Assembly (NCBI GenBank): GCA_030633365.1
Contig: DAOVSY010000118.1
Span: 1-8,427 of the forward strand
Direction of reading: 5' to 3'
From: Spirochaetaceae bacterium
Lineage (GTDB): Bacteria > Spirochaetota > Spirochaetia > B11-G9
DNA length: 8,427 nt
The position numbers and the translations under genes are program-made. Of the stretch, positions 5,869 through 8,427 are shown piece by piece; within the stretch, counting starts at the first letter, position 1; each line of letters begins with the position of its first letter. The notes beneath the pieces were generated by a model. That model ran no database searches, was not told the origin of the DNA, and saw only the letters and a list, made by a program, of their open reading frames with translations.

Positions 5869-6183
5869 ATGAAAACAATATACGCTGTATTAAATGATAA
5901 ACTTCTTCCTAAGAATATTGCGGAACTGCTTCTAAAGGAAGGCACTGGTTCTGTTACTGAATCTGTAGAAATTACTTTAGAACCTTCCACAAATCCTGAT
6001 TTTTTTCATCTTGAGGATCTTCTAAGAAAAGCTTTACAGGTAAACATTAAGCATTCTTTTACTTATTCTGGTATTTCCGATATGTTGTTAAAATTATTAA
6101 GTAATAATAAGAACAAACAAGGAAAAATTATGGTAAAAATTATACAGGGAGAGAAAATATTCCTGCATATATATTTTATTTAA
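5869..6183 (+). CDS. Small hypothetical protein (104 residues)
   Basis: I do not recognise this protein. It is soluble-looking and probably cytoplasmic, with no signal peptide or membrane segment. The N-terminal half looks alpha/beta (MKTIYAVLNDKLLPKNIAELL, then SVTESVEITL). A Leu-rich helix follows around 49-57 (LEDLLRKAL), then a helix with a basic Lys/Asn-rich tail (SDMLLKLLSNNKNKQGK) and a short hydrophobic C-terminus. The ATG lies only 11 nt after the terminator T run and has no Shine-Dalgarno. The next in-frame Met is residue 72, so there is no better start. It may be made from a nearly leaderless transcript or by read-through. The 3' end overlaps the convergent minus-strand gene by 8 bp. 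The protein-like composition favours a real gene, but a chance ORF is possible. Confidence 0.5.
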   Translation: MKTIYAVLNDKLLPKNIAELLLKEGTGSVTESVEITLEPSTNPDFFHLEDLLRKALQVNIKHSFTYSGISDMLLKLLSNNKNKQGKIMVKIIQGEKIFLHIYFI

Positions 6184-8427
6184 AACTGTTTGTGCCTATA
6201 AATAAATAAATACCTAGATTTTCAGGATTAAATGAAGAACTGCCAGATTGGATTCTATAACTTACACCAATTCCTGCAGATTCAAATACATTAATGTAAT
6301 TACCTAAAAGTATAAACTCTATTCCGGTATAATAATTTTCATCGACTATTAGTTCGTAGTTTTGTACTGAAAATAATTTTTCCAAATGCAGGGACCCGCT
6401 AATTCCCTGTAATGAAAGGCCTCCCAGAATTGGCCAATCGGGTCTGACAAGAGTAAATAAATAATCAGCTGAAGTAAGTATTTCGATATCACTATTACTG
6501 GAAATGTAAAATCCCCTGGGGTTATTTAAATATTTCAGGGTTTCAATTTCTGAGTATGTAAACCTGGTGGAAAATTTAAATACCTGGTGATCTACTGGTG
6601 AAGGTAGATTTATACTATTGATACTTTTTAATGCATATTGCTTTAGAAAATATGTTGAAACAGGGGTATATAAAATTGTAGATGAACTTATATTAAATGG
6701 TGTTATTAAATCTCCACGACTTTTTATTCCGGTAAATGAATAGTTTAAACCATTTAATAAATAAGCTTTATTATAATAATCGATATATGAATCCGGGTCT
6801 GGTGAGAAAAAAGAAAAATCTTTATTAGAAGAAATTGTATGATTATCCAGTATTCCTGTGAATAATCCTAAATAAGTATAATTTCCTAATTTACTGTAAT
6901 TTAGAACAGGGATACTAAAAATAAGCTGTTGTTCTGTTGTTTGAAGGGCATTATTGATAGTTGATTTTTCTAAATATCCCTGCAGTAAACTGTAATTTAA
7001 ACCTATTGGTCCCCAGTTGTACGAAAAGTCAATAGAAGCTCCTGGTTGTATCATGCTTGTATCCAGGGTCAGTGTCGTAAATAATTCGCTTTTGCCAAGA
7101 ATTGATCTAAAATAAGCTGTTACACCTGGTCCAAATATTTGTGTGCTTTCATATACAGGGTTTATATAAAATGGAATAGGAGTAAATGCAACTAGTTTAG
7201 GTAAATCTGTATATTTTCGAGAATTTTCCAGATTGATATTTTGGGGTAGAGGTTCTGCGTTATCTAATTTTCGTCTATCCTGAAATATAACATTTTTTCC
7301 TATGGCTGGAATTTCTGTATAGGGAGCAGTTCTTAATGTATAACCTCTGTATGAATATGTGGAATAGACAATATTATTATTATAGATAAAGCCTGAAAAT
7401 AACCCTACAGGGTCGGAAAATAGTTTTTTTAGATTTCTCTTCTCTGTCATTTCTATTTCATACAGGGCAGGAGGTCCGTCTATATCAGATACAAAAACTA
7501 TATTTCCATTATCCATAAAAAGGGGGTTATATATATCTCCTGTAATATCAGGAGCAATTGATATCAGCTTGTTGTTTTTATCAAGAATATGAAGGTGCCT
7601 GCCTGTGGTATTCTGAACTTCAAATACTATTTTTTCCCCATCATGGGAAAAATCAGGATTAAAAATAGAAGATCCTTTTATTTCAAATAGTATTTTAACA
7701 TTCCCAGTAATAATATCTATTTCAACCAGTCTTGTATGTTGCCCGTAGTTTTGAATTGCTGCAAGTTTCTTACCATCTGGAGATATTACAGGTTGTTTGA
7801 TATGTGCATTATTCGTAATTTTTGTAATATTATTACTAATTCTATCTAAAACATATAGATTTGACATTGCCCGTAACCCTGAAGGATGATTCCCATCTAT
7901 ATCGAGAGAGGTGAAGAATATATAATTCCCATTTTTAGAAGCAGTATAAGAAGTATAGTCTGAAAGAGTTGTTTTTATAAGAATAGTTTCTTTTCTACTA
8001 ACAGGATCAAACATAACAAGAGCTGGTTCTTTATCTTCAGTTTCACGATAGATTATCCATCCCTTATCTGTTATTACCGGTAGATAATAGTTTGATTCTT
8101 TATCCGGGGATAATAGTTTATGTGGACCTGGATTATTATTTGAATACTTTTCTTTTAGTTCAAGTTCCATCTGTTCAAATATTTTACTAATAGATTTTCC
8201 TGTAATTTTTTTTACATAGTGATTAAAACCCAAAAGAGGAAAAATTAAGTATTCTCTGTAAATTTTAACAAAAATATCATTGCCATAATTACGGGCCAGA
8301 TAATCATTTATACTATATCCAGCTACATATATTCTGCTTACTGGAGGGTGGTAAGAACTGTAAGCTGCCTGTCTCCAGGAAAAAAGCTTATCTTCCATAA
8401 TAAGAGCTTTTGAATACATTTCAAAAA
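6176..8427 (-). CDS. Peptidase-like / WD40-like propeller / beta-barrel fusion, N-terminus missing
   Basis: The frame stays open past the first visible Met (8417-8419) to the window edge, so the gene is 5'-partial; numbering here is from that Met (747 residues). Residues 1-90 resemble the helical tail of a gluzincin / peptidase-MA-like domain (AAYSSYHPP, YVAGYSINDYLARNYGND, FPLLGF); the HEXXH site would lie upstream and is not visible. Residues 110-360 are a TolB-type PD40 propeller with repeats such as VISPDGKKLA (211-220), DFSHDGEKIVFE (256-267) and MDNGNIVFVSDIDG (302-315). Residues 410-747 alternate aromatic and polar beta-strands with GPGVTAYF, NPRGF (633-637) and a terminal strand GIYLFIGTNSFK, which suggests an outer-membrane barrel. 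The likely role is an envelope protein with an extracytoplasmic protease or propeller anchored by a barrel. The substrate is unknown. I see no terminator after its stop. Confidence 0.7.
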   Translation of the reverse strand, partial: FEMYSKALIMEDKLFSWRQAAYSSYHPPVSRIYVAGYSINDYLARNYGNDIFVKIYREYLIFPLLGFNHYVKKITGKSISKIFEQMELELKEKYSNNNPGPHKLLSPDKESNYYLPVITDKGWIIYRETEDKEPALVMFDPVSRKETILIKTTLSDYTSYTASKNGNYIFFTSLDIDGNHPSGLRAMSNLYVLDRISNNITKITNNAHIKQPVISPDGKKLAAIQNYGQHTRLVEIDIITGNVKILFEIKGSSIFNPDFSHDGEKIVFEVQNTTGRHLHILDKNNKLISIAPDITGDIYNPLFMDNGNIVFVSDIDGPPALYEIEMTEKRNLKKLFSDPVGLFSGFIYNNNIVYSTYSYRGYTLRTAPYTEIPAIGKNVIFQDRRKLDNAEPLPQNINLENSRKYTDLPKLVAFTPIPFYINPVYESTQIFGPGVTAYFRSILGKSELFTTLTLDTSMIQPGASIDFSYNWGPIGLNYSLLQGYLEKSTINNALQTTEQQLIFSIPVLNYSKLGNYTYLGLFTGILDNHTISSNKDFSFFSPDPDSYIDYYNKAYLLNGLNYSFTGIKSRGDLITPFNISSSTILYTPVSTYFLKQYALKSINSINLPSPVDHQVFKFSTRFTYSEIETLKYLNNPRGFYISSNSDIEILTSADYLFTLVRPDWPILGGLSLQGISGSLHLEKLFSVQNYELIVDENYYTGIEFILLGNYINVFESAGIGVSYRIQSGSSSFNPENLGIYLFIGTNSFK

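Overview
The window is AT-rich bacterial DNA. It has strong Shine-Dalgarno sequences, near-consensus sigma-70 promoters and two clear intrinsic terminators. The gene content includes a secreted lipoprotein, outer-membrane-type proteins and a protease/beta-propeller/barrel fusion. This points to a free-living, double-membraned, low-GC bacterium. A spirochaete fits best by overall impression, but nothing here is diagnostic of a phylum. There is no rRNA, tRNA, CRISPR array, insertion sequence or phage gene.

Layout, left to right. (1) The 3' end of an unrecognised gene, closed by an intrinsic terminator. (2) A full-length amylosucrase (GH13) gene with a TTG start. Its TTGACG-17-TAATAC promoter has a perfect 16-bp palindrome against the -35, so it probably has a dedicated regulator. 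(3) A two-gene metal module: a NicO-family membrane transporter followed by a periplasmic DUF1007 protein, the architecture of the Haemophilus ZevAB zinc system. A Fur-family-like 15-bp inverted repeat lies on its promoter. The second gene has its Shine-Dalgarno 30 nt upstream of the ATG, and a perfect 9-bp hairpin would loop out the excess distance. (4) A 5'-nucleotidase/UshA-like lipoprotein gene with its own promoter inside the end of the DUF1007 gene and a strong terminator. (5) A small unknown ORF that starts 11 nt after that terminator and has no Shine-Dalgarno. (6) On the minus strand and running off the right edge, a large protein with the tail of a probable peptidase domain, a WD40-like (PD40) propeller and a C-terminal beta-barrel-like domain.

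How they work together. The transporter and DUF1007 protein most likely form one metal (probably zinc) acquisition unit controlled by a Fur/Zur-type repressor. The nucleotidase is itself a two-metal enzyme but looks independently transcribed. Amylosucrase would turn sucrose into a glucan store plus fructose in the cytoplasm; no sucrose transporter or fructokinase is visible. The most unusual signals are at the RNA level: the Shine-Dalgarno/hairpin/start arrangement at 3573-3613 and its partly duplicated copy at 3534-3567.
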